Positions 12,017 to 22,659 are shown, counted from the stretch's first letter. The stretch is 64,000 nucleotides of DNA from Syncephalis plumigaleata (GCA_025201365.1 JAIXMF010000004.1:868001-932000); one strand, 5' to 3'. Numbers and translations are program-made. Notes: generated from the letters alone by a model not told the origin.

Positions 12017-12168
12017 GGTATAAATGATAGAAAAAGTGTTGTCAATTCAAATAGGAAAAACAATCGACGTGCTTTATTGAGCAAGTTTTCTTTCCTCTCT
12101 CTTCTTTCTTCAACTTTATTTACTCATTCGTATTGTTGTCATTATATAGAGCATAGGAATTAACGATA
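12017..12168. promoter_or_regulatory. Bidirectional promoter, RG-repeat gene / RMI1
   Basis: Only 152 bases separate the two start codons, so both genes must start transcription from this interval. It includes a long CT-rich stretch (about 12090-12115) on the plus strand. No TATA box stands out. Confidence 0.5.
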
Positions 12169-12997
12169 ATGGAGTCAGTTATTCGACAGTTCCGAGAACG
12201 AGGTGCACACGTCGCTATGGCCTGGCTGGAGACAGGTATGGCACACTTGTCGCGTACGCTTATCACTGGCGACAATATGAACCAGCGAGTGGAAGCACTC
12301 TGGCAGCGATATCTTCGTCTTTCACTCAAGGATACTAGTGAAAAGATTCTACCATCCAATGCATTACATGCGCATAAAATCACCATCAAACCGTGTATTC
12401 TTGAAGTGGTTGCTGTCGACGATATCGGCTATGCTCATCCGCGTTTATTGGATGCCCTTGCAGGTCCCATCCTACCTGGTGGTGTACAGCAAACAGTCAC
12501 GTCAAATGACAATGAAGACAAGGAAGAAGACGAGGAAGACACGGAAGAAGCGGAGCGTGCTGTAACAAATGCCTCTACAAATACGAATACAAATGAACAA
12601 ACGCGGCGTTTACCGCGTGGTACACTTAAATTAACGCTAACGGATGGCTATGAACTTTTATTCGGCTTGGAGAAGACACACGTAGCAGCGCTCGATTTAC
12701 GTATGCCACCTGGTAGTAAGGTGAACAGTGATGGAAATAAGCATATGATGATAATGATAATGTATTTACATGCAATACTATTAGATATGGATATCTGAAA
12801 TGGAGATACGACGCGGTGTTATCTATCTGAAACCAGAGTCAATACGCGTGTTACGATGTGGACGTAATGTCGCGCAACTAGCAGATATGAATAACATGAC
12901 ACTAGACCCTACAGAGCGTGAATTGCTATCAATGGAAGAGATAGAACTACGATTACAACGTGAATTAGATCGTATAGGCAGTAGTAATCGTACATGA
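12169..12997 (+). CDS. RMI1: RecQ-mediated genome instability protein 1 (RMI1)
   Basis: OB-fold subunit of the Sgs1/BLM-Top3-Rmi1 dissolvasome, acting in the nucleus on double Holliday junctions. Exons 12169-12720 and 12785-12997 join in phase 0 across a 64-nt GTGAAC...TTAG intron, giving 254 residues. The N-terminal helical part is followed by LEVVAVDDIGY. An acidic linker (EDKEEDEEDTEEAE) interrupts the OB region. Then come the family signature PRGTLKLTLTDGYELLFGLEKT, shown here only in part (GTLKLTLTDGYELLFGLE), MPPGSK, and EIRRGVIYLKPESIRVL. The length fits fungal Rmi1 (about 240 residues in yeast). Confidence 0.85.
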
Positions 12998-13061
12998 AAG
13001 TGTATTACAATATCAAATAAATTAAACACATGCATTAATCAACTATCGAATACACCATTTA

Positions 13062-14379
13062 TTACCTCTGTTGCTTGGGTATAATTCGTACGAAAAAGTC
13101 TAACAAACGCATTGATCGATAACTGGCATGCTGTCGTGTATTGTCATGATCCCAACTAGCTACATGATACGGATGCGAGTTGGATGATGAGCGAGTGTCA
13201 TTTGTAGCATTTACCGAATTATTGCTAATATGATTCTTTTCATTATTAGGTGTGGCTCGATGTTCTTGATAAGATGCGGGATCATACGATTGCTGATATA
13301 GATCCACACCTATTGGAATTGTATGTGCCCCTCTATATTATCATATAGAATAGATGGATAATTATTGGGACATGTTTGTGTTTCCTGTGGTAGACTCCAT
13401 TCCTCCTGGTATTGATAAACAGTCGATTGATGTGTCTCGATATTGACGAGATTGGCATTTTGAATGGGGTACGTGGTCGATTCTCCATGGCGAGGATATT
13501 ACGAGTACGCTCCTGCTGCTTAAGTAACAGCCAAGAGGTAAACCACCCTATTGATTAGTGGAATCCAATGGCAATTAGTAACATTATAACAATTCGTATA
13601 ACCATGAATGTATCAACCTACAATCGAATACATACACCCAATCCGAGTAATCGCCTAGTCCGTGTAGGCGGCCACCAATGCCGACACGATAATGGAGAGA
13701 GCGGTCAAAGACATGAATATCAAGCCTTCCTCGCTAAGCTTAGCCCATGCATGTGATCCGAATCGACGATACTGCTCCACGATAACCACAAGGAACGAAA
13801 TGGAGAAAACATATTAATCGGTAGATCGAGTAATAGTCGTTGCCACGGATAATAGAATGGATAATCGATGAAACAGCCATCGGCGGGTGTTTGACGCGTC
13901 ACAGTTTGGTGTACCACCACGTAGACGAATGAGAATTGGCAAAGCGATAGACAAATGCCCATAATTAGGATTGAGCGAGAACAATTGTAAACTTTATACA
14001 CCTTATTCAACAGAATAGCATTTACACATAGACTCGATATAACCATACCCGTGACACACAACCATATAACCATACGACAAGTAATGCTCGTATAGACAAG
14101 AGTGGTCAATAGGGAGAAGACACCTAAAATGACACCAGTGGTCGCTTGAACCAAGCAAAGCAACGGAATAAGCGGACGCCTAGCCTTAAGCGTGTACTCG
14201 ATGGCTTTTCGCGTGTTCATAGCAAATAAACATAAAAGTAGTGCGTTAATTACCATTTGTCGCCATTGGCCAATGAATCGTTCACGAAGTTCGTTGATAT
14301 CACCATCTTTCGCCTCGAGTAAGTAGGTTAAGCTGGTGATTTCTCCCGTTGGATCAATTTGTACCCAGGAATCAGACAT
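13062..14379 (-). CDS. Seven-TM receptor-like protein B (unnamed family)
   Basis: Starts at 14379 (MSDSWVQIDP). The open frame to about 13815 encodes five membrane segments. The frame then changes by one base in a TTTT run, and the next frame continues SISFLVVIVEQYRRFG and AWAKLSEEGLIFM, matching protein A. A further exon near 13535 starts WFTSWLLL (TM7). Two further one-base steps in C runs (near 13465 and 13320) lead into a hydrophilic Asn/Gln/Ser-rich tail ending at 13062. Cys101 and Cys169 are 68 residues apart, as in A and C. The repeated single-base steps at homopolymers suggest missing bases rather than a pseudogene. The exact junctions are uncertain. Confidence 0.6.
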
Positions 14380-15127
14380 GTTGAGTAAATGATATGAATT
14401 GAAAGTAGCACTAATAGATATAGACAAATGTAAGCAGTAGATATAGAAGAAGAAGGAAGAAGAAGAAGAAGAAGAAGAAGAATTGAAAGCAATGAGATAT
14501 AGATTCTACATATACTTGATTGGAATGACATAAGTATACCACTCGTATACATACATCCTTTTATCTTTGATAAGAGAACATCATGCACCTAGTGGTCACG
14601 CACAGGATGGAATGATGCAGCATGTTCATGATAACGTGCATGTGAAAGATAGCAACGAACATGACGGCCACTCTATGTATCAACAAATGAGATGAGAAAA
14701 TTGATATGCATCATCAACTGCTTGTTGATTGCTTGCGAGAACAGCATAACTCATGCTTTAACATCTACTACAGTTGTTCAGTTATCGATATAATTGTAAT
14801 CAAGGAACAAAAGACTATCACTGCATAAACACTTACAAAATAACAATTTATTACAATAACAGCAAAACTAATTAACAAATAATATTTGGCGATCTAGATT
14901 CATTCAAGTTGAACGAAATCGTAGAAATATCCAAATGATGTATAATAGCAAAAAGTATAAACCTAGCGAACTAGTTAAATTAAAAGATATCTTGATGATG
15001 GATCTATATGATGAATGAATGCTATTGGAAGAGAAAGAGGAAGAAGAAGAATGATCGTCTATGTATCGATTGAATGATCAATGGTGGTCATATTCCCCAT
15101 TCGTTGACTTGTTACCATGAATGAATC
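14380..15127. other. Intergenic region
   Basis: Promoter side of seven-TM gene B and 3' flank of the F-box-like gene. Contains a GAA/AAG microsatellite at about 14446-14480. No gene seen. Confidence 0.45.
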
Positions 15128-17104
15128 CTATTTCTCGTGCCAATTTATAATGGGGAAGATATAGGAGATACGACCTGCCGTTACGTACACGTCCATTTGA
15201 CATGGAAAGAAATCGTCATGGAAGATATTATCGAATGCTTTCAATTGCCAGACAATTTGTCCGGTATAGATGTCAATGGCGACCACGGTCGTGTCACGTC
15301 GATTGGAGCAGATGAGCAAGCCATCCAAACCGAACTGAATGGATAGACGATAACTTGCCGGTAGCGTGTATAATATCGCACCATCACGTAGATTCAATAT
15401 TAGCAGCTCTTCATCACCGATGGCGACTACCCGTTCGAGTGAGATGCTAGTGATGACATTATTTATAAATCGATTCAATAAACAAGTCGACCACACTTCT
15501 TCCCCTGTGGATGGCGAGTAGCAATCAATAAAGGCAATGTCGCGTGCTCCATCTTTCTCCAATTCATAATAGGAATTCCATACTACTAGGGCAGTGTTGC
15601 TGAATTCATTACAAATGACTGGCTCCTTCTCCGGATGTCGCAGGTGTAGCATGATGCGTTTTGGACAAATGATGCGTGTCTCCTCTGATGCATCGTTCAG
15701 ATCCCATACACATACGGTAGCGATAAATCCGGTCAAACAGCTGTTCTTTATATTCGGTTCGATAGCGGCAAGATCTTGGATGTAATCCCTTGTCGTGCTG
15801 TCAATTTGATCCTCGGGTAGATCCATCGTAACTAGTGCACATGATAGACCTGGAACTGCTTCGCTTATCATAAATGCCGTATTTCCATCGTGTTGTGGTA
15901 CGAACAATTCAATAGATTGACTTTTTGAGAAAAACGAGTTGCTACATGAGTCTTTTTGTCTCATGTTATTATCACCAGTATTACTAGTAGATGATGCTGA
16001 TGGATATAGATCAGGCTTTGTTAGTCGCCAACAATTGATTCTAAGTGGAAACGAACCCCATGTATACAAGACATCCGAGCTTAGTATCGTTTGACATTGA
16101 TGGTTACGCGTGTTCATATCACACCAATACTCTGAATTATCGGTTAGAGACCAAACTCGTACATGTGCATCATCCTTTTCCGAGAAATGCTGTGCCGTAC
16201 GCTGTCCGATAACACCGCCCCAATCTAGTGAGGATTCAGTGCTGTATGGTAATGGCAAATACCATTGCTTCTCATTGATACAATCATAGATTCGTACACC
16301 TGTTGCATCCCGTATTCCTATGTGTCCCATAGCAACGAATATTGGTCGACAGCATCGTTCACCCTTGATGGATTTTAGACTGGCTACTAGTGAGTTTGCC
16401 TCGCTATTAGATGCATTACTCTCTGATGACGATAGTAATGACAATGAATGTGTTGATGGCACCGTGCTTTGATTAGATGTCATCGAGTCGACCTCCTCGG
16501 GTGTTGTCGTTTCCAGTAAGGACAATGCCATTTGCGCATCATTCTCCACTTCATTCGCATGGTCGTCTTCAATGGACGATTGGTTCGCCTCCGATATACT
16601 ATTCTCGATCATAATGCGATTTATACGATCGTTATAGTCGTTTAGCAGACTGCTCGCATTTACCAATGGCAGCATAGCAATGCGTGAATTATGAAATTGT
16701 CTCATTAATAGGTCGTAGGATACATGTTGCTCCTTCGGGAAAATAGTCGATGTTGGCGGGAACGGCCGAATACAATCTGGTGCCAGCCAGCGACGACCAA
16801 TAATCTCTCGACTATAAAGTGCCAGTAACCAGTTGGACGATAATCCGGATTTCCTTAATTCAAGCATGATATACTGGAGTAGTTCCGCCTCGGCACCATA
16901 GACGACACCCGGATAACGACGTCGATATCGTCTGGCAAAGTAACAGTGCTGTTCTGTCATGTCTTTCGAATCCGAATACACCATGCAACGCCAGTAGCGA
17001 CAAGTGGCCGCCAACATGATATTCGTACGAGCATCGGCTACTTCTACGAGGTGAAACGCAATGTCCGGCAATATGTTTTCAAACGACTGTAACTGTACCA
17101 TCAT
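15128..17104 (-). CDS. F-box-like / beta-propeller protein 1
   Basis: Intact 658-residue ORF without introns. Residues about 5-50 resemble an F-box-like helix bundle (ENILPDIAFHLVEVADART, then LAATCRYWRCMVY). A second helical block with NWLLALYSREIIGRRW follows, a pattern common after the F-box in F-box/propeller proteins. From about residue 240 onward, repeated beta-strand blocks (VRVWSL, VCVWDL, LILNLRDGAILYTL, VAIDIYTGQIVWQLK) suggest a quinoprotein or WD-like propeller. A Ser/Asn/Glu-rich linker separates the halves. It probably acts as a substrate adaptor in an SCF-type ubiquitin ligase. The substrate is unknown. Similar in plan to the protein at 28436-30829. Confidence 0.6.
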   Translation of the reverse strand: MMVQLQSFENILPDIAFHLVEVADARTNIMLAATCRYWRCMVYSDSKDMTEQHCYFARRYRRRYPGVVYGAEAELLQYIMLELRKSGLSSNWLLALYSREIIGRRWLAPDCIRPFPPTSTIFPKEQHVSYDLLMRQFHNSRIAMLPLVNASSLLNDYNDRINRIMIENSISEANQSSIEDDHANEVENDAQMALSLLETTTPEEVDSMTSNQSTVPSTHSLSLLSSSESNASNSEANSLVASLKSIKGERCCRPIFVAMGHIGIRDATGVRIYDCINEKQWYLPLPYSTESSLDWGGVIGQRTAQHFSEKDDAHVRVWSLTDNSEYWCDMNTRNHQCQTILSSDVLYTWGSFPLRINCWRLTKPDLYPSASSTSNTGDNNMRQKDSCSNSFFSKSQSIELFVPQHDGNTAFMISEAVPGLSCALVTMDLPEDQIDSTTRDYIQDLAAIEPNIKNSCLTGFIATVCVWDLNDASEETRIICPKRIMLHLRHPEKEPVICNEFSNTALVVWNSYYELEKDGARDIAFIDCYSPSTGEEVWSTCLLNRFINNVITSISLERVVAIGDEELLILNLRDGAILYTLPASYRLSIQFGLDGLLICSNRRDTTVVAIDIYTGQIVWQLKAFDNIFHDDFFPCQMDVYVTAGRISYIFPIINWHEK

Positions 17105-17862
17105 GCAGTATGGTAATTACTATATTTATAGTGTATGTATGTAAGTGGATATATAGGTATGTAGGTAGGGTATAATAAGTTGGAGCAATAGAATAATAGA
17201 AACAAATCACACGGGTCAAGGAGCATTTAACTGGAAAAAGAAGGGGTTAGATGGCTTTAAGGATTGTTGGCATGATGCTCATTCCTGCAAATACCACGTC
17301 TCGTATACAGCAGAAATAGAAAACCCGAGTGCAAGTGTGATAATAATTAGTAATTCGTGTTGTATATATGATCTACAGATAAATGATGTCAATTGATTGT
17401 AACTCGTCATTATCGATTGCGGCTGTATTTAGATCTACGATTTTGTCATTGCTCTGCCATGGCATTGTTGAATTGATGACTGCAATATTAAAGTGTAAAC
17501 TATTCTTGCTCATATTATCTATTTATTACTGGATGATATATCATTTGTGCTTAGTTATGCTACTTGTGAATTGTTTATTATACAAAAGAAAGGCTAGACT
17601 TGCATAAATATGTAGATGTCGATGTATAGTCAGCTTTGACTGGTGATCTATTGAAATTAGGTGTGTACTAATTTTATCGGAAGAAAAGAGCAGTGCAATA
17701 GAGGGGGGTGGTTACAAGCTTGCAACATCATGGAGTACTAAGATGAGACAATTAGCAGGTAGGTACATGATAGATTACGGGTACTCGTCGTTGTACTAAT
17801 GGTGCAACCATACAACTTCTATATAGAACACTTATACTTGCTTTGTTGGCTATTGTAACATA
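17105..17862. other. Intergenic, left of MITE
   Basis: Upstream region of the F-box-like gene. A hydrophobic 74-codon plus-strand frame (17383-17607) has no support beyond being open. Nothing else seen. Confidence 0.4.
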
Positions 17863-18089
17863 CAGTGTTTTTCCATCCAATTTGCGCATTTATCCTTTAA
17901 CATTTGCAGTTTATTAATAAATAGATTTACACAATTGTTAGCACCATTATCACCATAGAAATGCCAATTGATACAGCACGATAATAATAACAATTCAGTA
18001 TTAGTAATGGATCATTTATTGATAGCGATAACTATTATTTATTCATAAAGACAAATGGCTAACTGCGCAAATTGGATGGAAAAAGCCTG
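17863..18089. mobile_element. MITE, Tc1/mariner-type, 227 bp
   Basis: Inverted ends of about 33 bases match closely. The left end starts CAGTGTTTTTCCATCCAATT, and the right end read inward on the other strand starts CAGGCTTTTTCCATCCAATT. Both continue TGCGCA, then TTA and CC with a few differences. A TA dinucleotide flanks each side (17861-17862 and 18090-18091), fitting the Tc1/mariner TA target duplication. The interior is AT-rich without coding capacity, so the element is non-autonomous. Confidence 0.8.
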
Positions 18090-18207
18090 TAATACACGTA
18101 TATAAAACGTTGTTTTATCCCTATGACTAGGGCCTTGTTGTTAATAAGCTGGTTTTCTATCGATATATAAATATATCTCCAGAAAATCACTGGAGTCCAT
18201 CAGACTC

Positions 18208-18340
18208 CAATAACATTGAGCCTATAAATGCTGTAATCATTTTCTTTTATTATTTAATCGAAAAAATAAAATTTTAAAATCTTTTCTCCTATAAATAGGA
18301 GCTACATCTGTCATGTATATGTTGGTTCCTTGATCATTTT
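18208..18340. repeat. Left inverted terminal repeat of DIRS-like element
   Basis: Nearly perfect reverse complement of 22217-22348. The outer 55 bases (18153-18207) are not shared with the right end and hold a short hairpin (GGAGTC CATCA GACTCC). Confidence 0.85.
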
Positions 18341-18434
18341 CTTTTCGTTTACAGGTCAAAACCAGAAACGAGTGCTCCAAAAGTATACTTATTATTATTG
18401 ATATATACTCGTTATTTCTCTATTCATCGCAAGC

Positions 18435-19196
18435 ATGGAACATTACGAACTACACGACTTACCTATTCGCCCAACGTACGATTGGATTCCGAGTGACCGA
18501 CTATACGAGCTCGTTGAGTCTCTTCGTCAGAGAAGTTTGTTCACGCAAACTCTACCGGAGGATAGCAGAAAGCGTATACTCGAACGCTATCCTGCAAGAG
18601 AAGACGTTTCCTACAAGCCACCACATACCCTGGAGCCTGCGCAGAAGCAGTTTTCCGCAGCCCAACGAGCGGAAGACGCCAATTATCGTAACGCCCAGTA
18701 CGCAGCTTCAGCGGTATTCAGGCCGTTAGATGTTTTAGCTCACACTCTAACATCTATACTACCCACAAATGACATCGGTCGGGTAATGACCATGATCAAC
18801 GATATACGCACATTACAGCTGAATCTTTGTGGAACTCTTAATCACGCCCGAAACAATCTGGCGACACGTGCGGTCAACCCCTCGTTTAAAGCGCCGATCG
18901 AGCACGAGGCAGAGTACACCATGAGCCCGACAAAATTTATGGAATCCATACAATTACAATCAGCTGAGAGAAAGGCAGTCGCGGATGCCAAACCTCGCAA
19001 ATTGACTCACAAGTCAAATTTTTTTCGTGCAGGCCCGCCACAGGCAGATGGCGGGTCACAACATTTTCAACGGCAACACAACAACCAGAATCGGGGCAGG
19101 AGAGGCAACCACCACGGTTACAACAACCGCCGAGGGCCAAATCACGCCGGCAACAACAACAACAACAACGGCCCTCACCCACAGAACAACCAGTAG
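18435..19196 (+). CDS. Gag-like ORF of DIRS-like element
   Basis: First ORF of the element, 253 codons. Hydrophilic, with a basic Gly/Asn/Arg-rich C-terminus as expected of a nucleic-acid-binding gag-like protein. It lacks a clear zinc knuckle. Confidence 0.7.
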   Translation: MEHYELHDLPIRPTYDWIPSDRLYELVESLRQRSLFTQTLPEDSRKRILERYPAREDVSYKPPHTLEPAQKQFSAAQRAEDANYRNAQYAASAVFRPLDVLAHTLTSILPTNDIGRVMTMINDIRTLQLNLCGTLNHARNNLATRAVNPSFKAPIEHEAEYTMSPTKFMESIQLQSAERKAVADAKPRKLTHKSNFFRAGPPQADGGSQHFQRQHNNQNRGRRGNHHGYNNRRGPNHAGNNNNNNGPHPQNNQ

Positions 19197-19219
19197 GCGG
19201 CCGCCTACACAAGTTTTAT

Positions 19220-21076
19220 GTGGCGTGGACGCGTTTGACCGACAGCAAGTGGGTGCACTCGGTTGTACGCGACGGTTTCCGCATACACTTCACCAAACCA
19301 CCTCCCCTCACTACTCGATCCTTCCCTACCGTACCCTTTTCAGCCGAACAACGTCACCTCCTCAGACAGGAAATCAGCAGTCTGTTGCTGAAGCGAGCCA
19401 TCGAACCAGCCCCTTCGACACCCGGTTTCTGCAGCAGAATGTTCGTCATCCCGAAGAAGACGGGCGATTTCAGACCAGTGTTCAATCTGAAAGCCTTGAA
19501 TTCTTTCATCGCTCCACCCAAGTTCAAAATGGAAACGATTCAGCAGGTGACATCATTAATTCGCCAAGGGGACTATCTCACATCAATCGACATCTCAGAC
19601 GCCTTCCTTCACATCCTCATTCACAAAATGTCACGTCAATACCTCCGATTTCAATGGGAAGGACAGACATTCCAGTTCCGAACAACACCATTTGGACTGT
19701 CAGTAGTCCCATGGATTTTCACTCGATTAACCAAACCAGTCCTCAAATGGATACGACAACATCAAATTCGTGTATCAGCATATCTAGACGACTGGATTAT
19801 AATATCCAAGTCACAGGAGGAAGCGGACAACAACACGAGGTTCGTTCTCGATCTGTTGAAGTCTCTAGGTTGGATTGTGAAACTGGCGAAGTCACACCTT
19901 ACCCCTACGCAAAAGCTCGATCACCTGGGCTACCAAATCGAGACAGACACGATGACGATTCGCCTCCCCTCCAAGAAATTACGCAGTTTACGCAAGTCGA
20001 TCGAATCGGTGCTCACCAAAACGTCGCATACACCACGCTTGATTCACAGTCTCACCATGCGGATCAAAGCAGCCACGCTAGCAATCTTCCCGGCAAATCT
20101 ATACACCCAAGCGCTCATGTTCTTCAAGAACAGTCATGTCACCAGCAAAGCAGCATGGGATCAGCCGCAATTGTTACCGCAGGATTGCACGCAGGAACTG
20201 ATGTGGTGGAAAGACAACCTCAGCAAATGGAACGGTCGGTCCCTCATCACGACAGCTCCAACACACACCATACACGTGGACGCCAGCGATATGGGATGGG
20301 GCGGCGTGTACCGGAACAAAACGGTACAAGGCTTATGGCCGCACAACGAAGCCGATCAGTCAATCAACTGGCGCGAGCTCAAAGCAATACAGTTGACGCT
20401 GAAGGCGTTCCCCACCTTACACCACTGCACGATCAAGATTCGAACAGACAACACAACAGCCATGGCGTACATCAACAAGCAAGGCGGCACTCGATCCCGT
20501 CAGCTCAGCCAACTCGCCACATCGATATGGCAAATGTGTTTACGCCGCGAACTGAGAATCCAAGCCCAACACATACCGGGAGTGGAGAACGTGCAAGCCG
20601 ATTACGCGTCACGTCACTTTTACCGCAAGAATTTGTGGCAAATCAAGCCGCAAATATTCAACTCAATACAGCGCCAATGGGGCAAACACGACGTCGATCT
20701 ATTTGCGGACAGGACGTCCAACTTACTACCCCGATATGTATCATGGAAGCTGGATCCGGAAGCAATAGAGACGGATGCGCTATCGATATCGTGGACACAG
20801 TTCCAGAATCCGTACCTCAATCCCCCGTGGAATCTAATACAACGCTGCCTACAGAAGATCCAGCGCGAGCAGATCCAACAAGCAACCATTGTCACTCCGC
20901 TCTGGCCGTCAGCGATATGGTATCCCATGCTACAGGATCTAGCTTGCCAGCCACCAATGATACTCAACCCTCACATCACAACTCGCCTAACTACTCCTTT
21001 CGCCATTTACCCGTGGACAAATCCCAATTGGAAGCTAGCCGTGTGGAAGGTCAAAAGCGCAAATTTGCAGCTCTAG
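19220..21076 (+). CDS. Reverse transcriptase / RNase H ORF of DIRS-like element
   Basis: 618 open codons with the palm and fingers regions of an RT of the Ty3/DIRS lineage, followed by an RNase H domain. It overlaps the recombinase frame, as is usual for DIRS elements. Confidence 0.88.
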   Translation: MAWTRLTDSKWVHSVVRDGFRIHFTKPPPLTTRSFPTVPFSAEQRHLLRQEISSLLLKRAIEPAPSTPGFCSRMFVIPKKTGDFRPVFNLKALNSFIAPPKFKMETIQQVTSLIRQGDYLTSIDISDAFLHILIHKMSRQYLRFQWEGQTFQFRTTPFGLSVVPWIFTRLTKPVLKWIRQHQIRVSAYLDDWIIISKSQEEADNNTRFVLDLLKSLGWIVKLAKSHLTPTQKLDHLGYQIETDTMTIRLPSKKLRSLRKSIESVLTKTSHTPRLIHSLTMRIKAATLAIFPANLYTQALMFFKNSHVTSKAAWDQPQLLPQDCTQELMWWKDNLSKWNGRSLITTAPTHTIHVDASDMGWGGVYRNKTVQGLWPHNEADQSINWRELKAIQLTLKAFPTLHHCTIKIRTDNTTAMAYINKQGGTRSRQLSQLATSIWQMCLRRELRIQAQHIPGVENVQADYASRHFYRKNLWQIKPQIFNSIQRQWGKHDVDLFADRTSNLLPRYVSWKLDPEAIETDALSISWTQFQNPYLNPPWNLIQRCLQKIQREQIQQATIVTPLWPSAIWYPMLQDLACQPPMILNPHITTRLTTPFAIYPWTNPNWKLAVWKVKSANLQL

Positions 21077-21996
21077 GTTTTTCGGAACACGCTATCAATG
21101 ACCTAATGAGATCAGACACGACAACAAACGGCAAGCGTATTCCATACAGACGCGCTCAACTTTTGTTCATTAAATGGGCCTTCGACCGCAATGTCAACAT
21201 CACTCAGTTCTCAGCAGTCGATCTGGCCAATTTTCTAGCAGAGGCCAAAGCACAGGGATACAAACCAAACACTATTGCTCTTTACCGCGCGGCAGTTACT
21301 CACTTACACGAAGCGCCTGACACCATCAAACACGATCACCACCTCACTCAACTAATACGCAATTACAAACGCTCATCAACACCGCGTGCATTTCAGCGAG
21401 GTACAGTGGATCTCACACCTACACTAAACGCAATTCGCCTTCCCAATGACACCCTCTCCCTACACAAACTCAACATTAAAACGGCCTTCCTATTATCCAT
21501 GGCCGCCTTTCTTCGCCCCTCAGATCTCAACAGAATCGACTTGACCCAATGTAAGATTCAACACAATCTACTCCACCTAGTAATCGTGTCACCGAAAGAA
21601 ACACGCGAAGATACGCCCATTCTCAAGCCGATCACGATTCATCCCAACGAAAATTCAACAATGCTATGCCCAGTACAAGCATTCATAGCGTTACGAGATC
21701 ACCCCGAAGCTGTCAACAGACCTGCCACCAGCCTATTCACACACGGTGTCATGGCCAGCAAGAGGCTGCATGACAACACCATTTCATCATGGTTGAGGAG
21801 GCTGATAAAGCTTTCAACAAACATCACACCTGTCCCATCTATTCGTTCCCTGGCTTCCGATCTCGCTCTACAACGAGGAGCCACTATGGATGAAGTCATC
21901 ACTATCGGTAACTGGTCATCTTACCAAGTGTTTGACAATCACTACCGACGACAACGAAAGGTAACATCCAACATTACCCATTTAGTCTTGCAATAG
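21040..21996 (+). CDS. Tyrosine recombinase ORF of DIRS-like element
   Basis: The conserved recombinase occupies the last roughly 315 codons of a frame that is open from 19027. An N-terminal helical SAM-like domain is followed by the catalytic domain of the phage-integrase superfamily. The upstream part of the frame runs antiparallel to nothing but overlaps the RT ORF in another frame. Confidence 0.85.
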   Translation, partial: RVEGQKRKFAALGFSEHAINDLMRSDTTTNGKRIPYRRAQLLFIKWAFDRNVNITQFSAVDLANFLAEAKAQGYKPNTIALYRAAVTHLHEAPDTIKHDHHLTQLIRNYKRSSTPRAFQRGTVDLTPTLNAIRLPNDTLSLHKLNIKTAFLLSMAAFLRPSDLNRIDLTQCKIQHNLLHLVIVSPKETREDTPILKPITIHPNENSTMLCPVQAFIALRDHPEAVNRPATSLFTHGVMASKRLHDNTISSWLRRLIKLSTNITPVPSIRSLASDLALQRGATMDEVITIGNWSSYQVFDNHYRRQRKVTSNITHLVLQ

Positions 21997-22060
21997 CTTT
22001 TTCTATCTTCCATCTGTCATTTATATATTTATTACATTTGTCGCACTATACGCTGGAAAT

Positions 22061-22182
22061 CAGCATTTATAGGCTCAATGTTATTGGAGTCTGATGGACT
22101 CCAGTGATTTTCTGGAGATATATTTATATATCGATAGAAAATTGTTATGTAGTCCGGAGGACTACAATAACATTGAGCCTAT
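22061..22182. repeat. Internal complementary region of DIRS-like element
   Basis: Bases 22061-22138 are the exact reverse complement of the left terminus. Bases 22139-22182 are the reverse complement of the right terminus. In DIRS elements this region templates joining of the two ends into a circle. Confidence 0.88.
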
Positions 22183-22216
22183 GAACTTTCCCTCCCACCC
22201 TCCATTTTCTGTTACG

Positions 22217-22348
22217 AAATGATCAAGGAACCAACATATACATGACAGATGTAGCTCCTATTTATAGGAGAAAAGATTTTAAAATTTTATTTTTTCGATT
22301 AAATAATAAAAGAAAATGATTACAGCATTTATAGGCTCAATGTTATTG
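22217..22348. repeat. Right inverted terminal repeat of DIRS-like element
   Basis: Pairs with 18208-18340. The outer 25 bases carry their own hairpin (GTAGTCC TCC GGACTAC), different from the left-end hairpin. Confidence 0.85.
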
Positions 22349-22651
22349 TAGTCCTCCGGACTACATAACAATTATTATGAAACGATGATATGTATACCAC
22401 GCAGATGACGGTCCTTTAGAAATCAAGTATCGGGGACCGTTTTTTGCCTCGATAGTAGCATGCTTGAGCTGGTTAACCCGACTCCATGATATTCAGCAAG
22501 TTAAATTATGAACACAAGTCTATCCCTGTGACACAAGTATGACGATGCCAACCACGCGATCCCATTGTCGTGTTGTATCTATCATCGCATGCCTAATTTA
22601 CACCTGTGGCACCCGCATGATGTAAGTAGTTAGTTCTCGCATAATCAAAGG

Positions 22652-22659
22652 TATAAAAG
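22652..22659 (+). promoter_or_regulatory. TATA box of small secreted-protein gene
   Basis: TATAAAAG lies 171 bases before the ATG at 22830, a plausible distance for a short 5' UTR of about 140 bases. It is one of the clearest TATA elements in the window. Confidence 0.5.

Larger units (their letters stand above)
18153..22373 (+). mobile_element. DIRS-like tyrosine-recombinase retrotransposon
   Basis: About 4.2 kb. Parts in order: left inverted terminal repeat, gag-like ORF, reverse transcriptase/RNase H ORF, tyrosine recombinase ORF, internal complementary region, right inverted terminal repeat. It has no direct long terminal repeats and no integrase of the DDE type, which with the recombinase and the internal complementary region marks the DIRS order. 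The internal region carries the complement of the extreme left end fused to the complement of the extreme right end, so the termini can be read from it. All ORFs are open and the repeats are near-identical, so it looks whole and young. Confidence 0.9.

Noticed and set aside
17383-17607. Hydrophobic 74-codon plus-strand frame
   Set aside because: AT-driven composition, no promoter or splice context, no recognisable motif.
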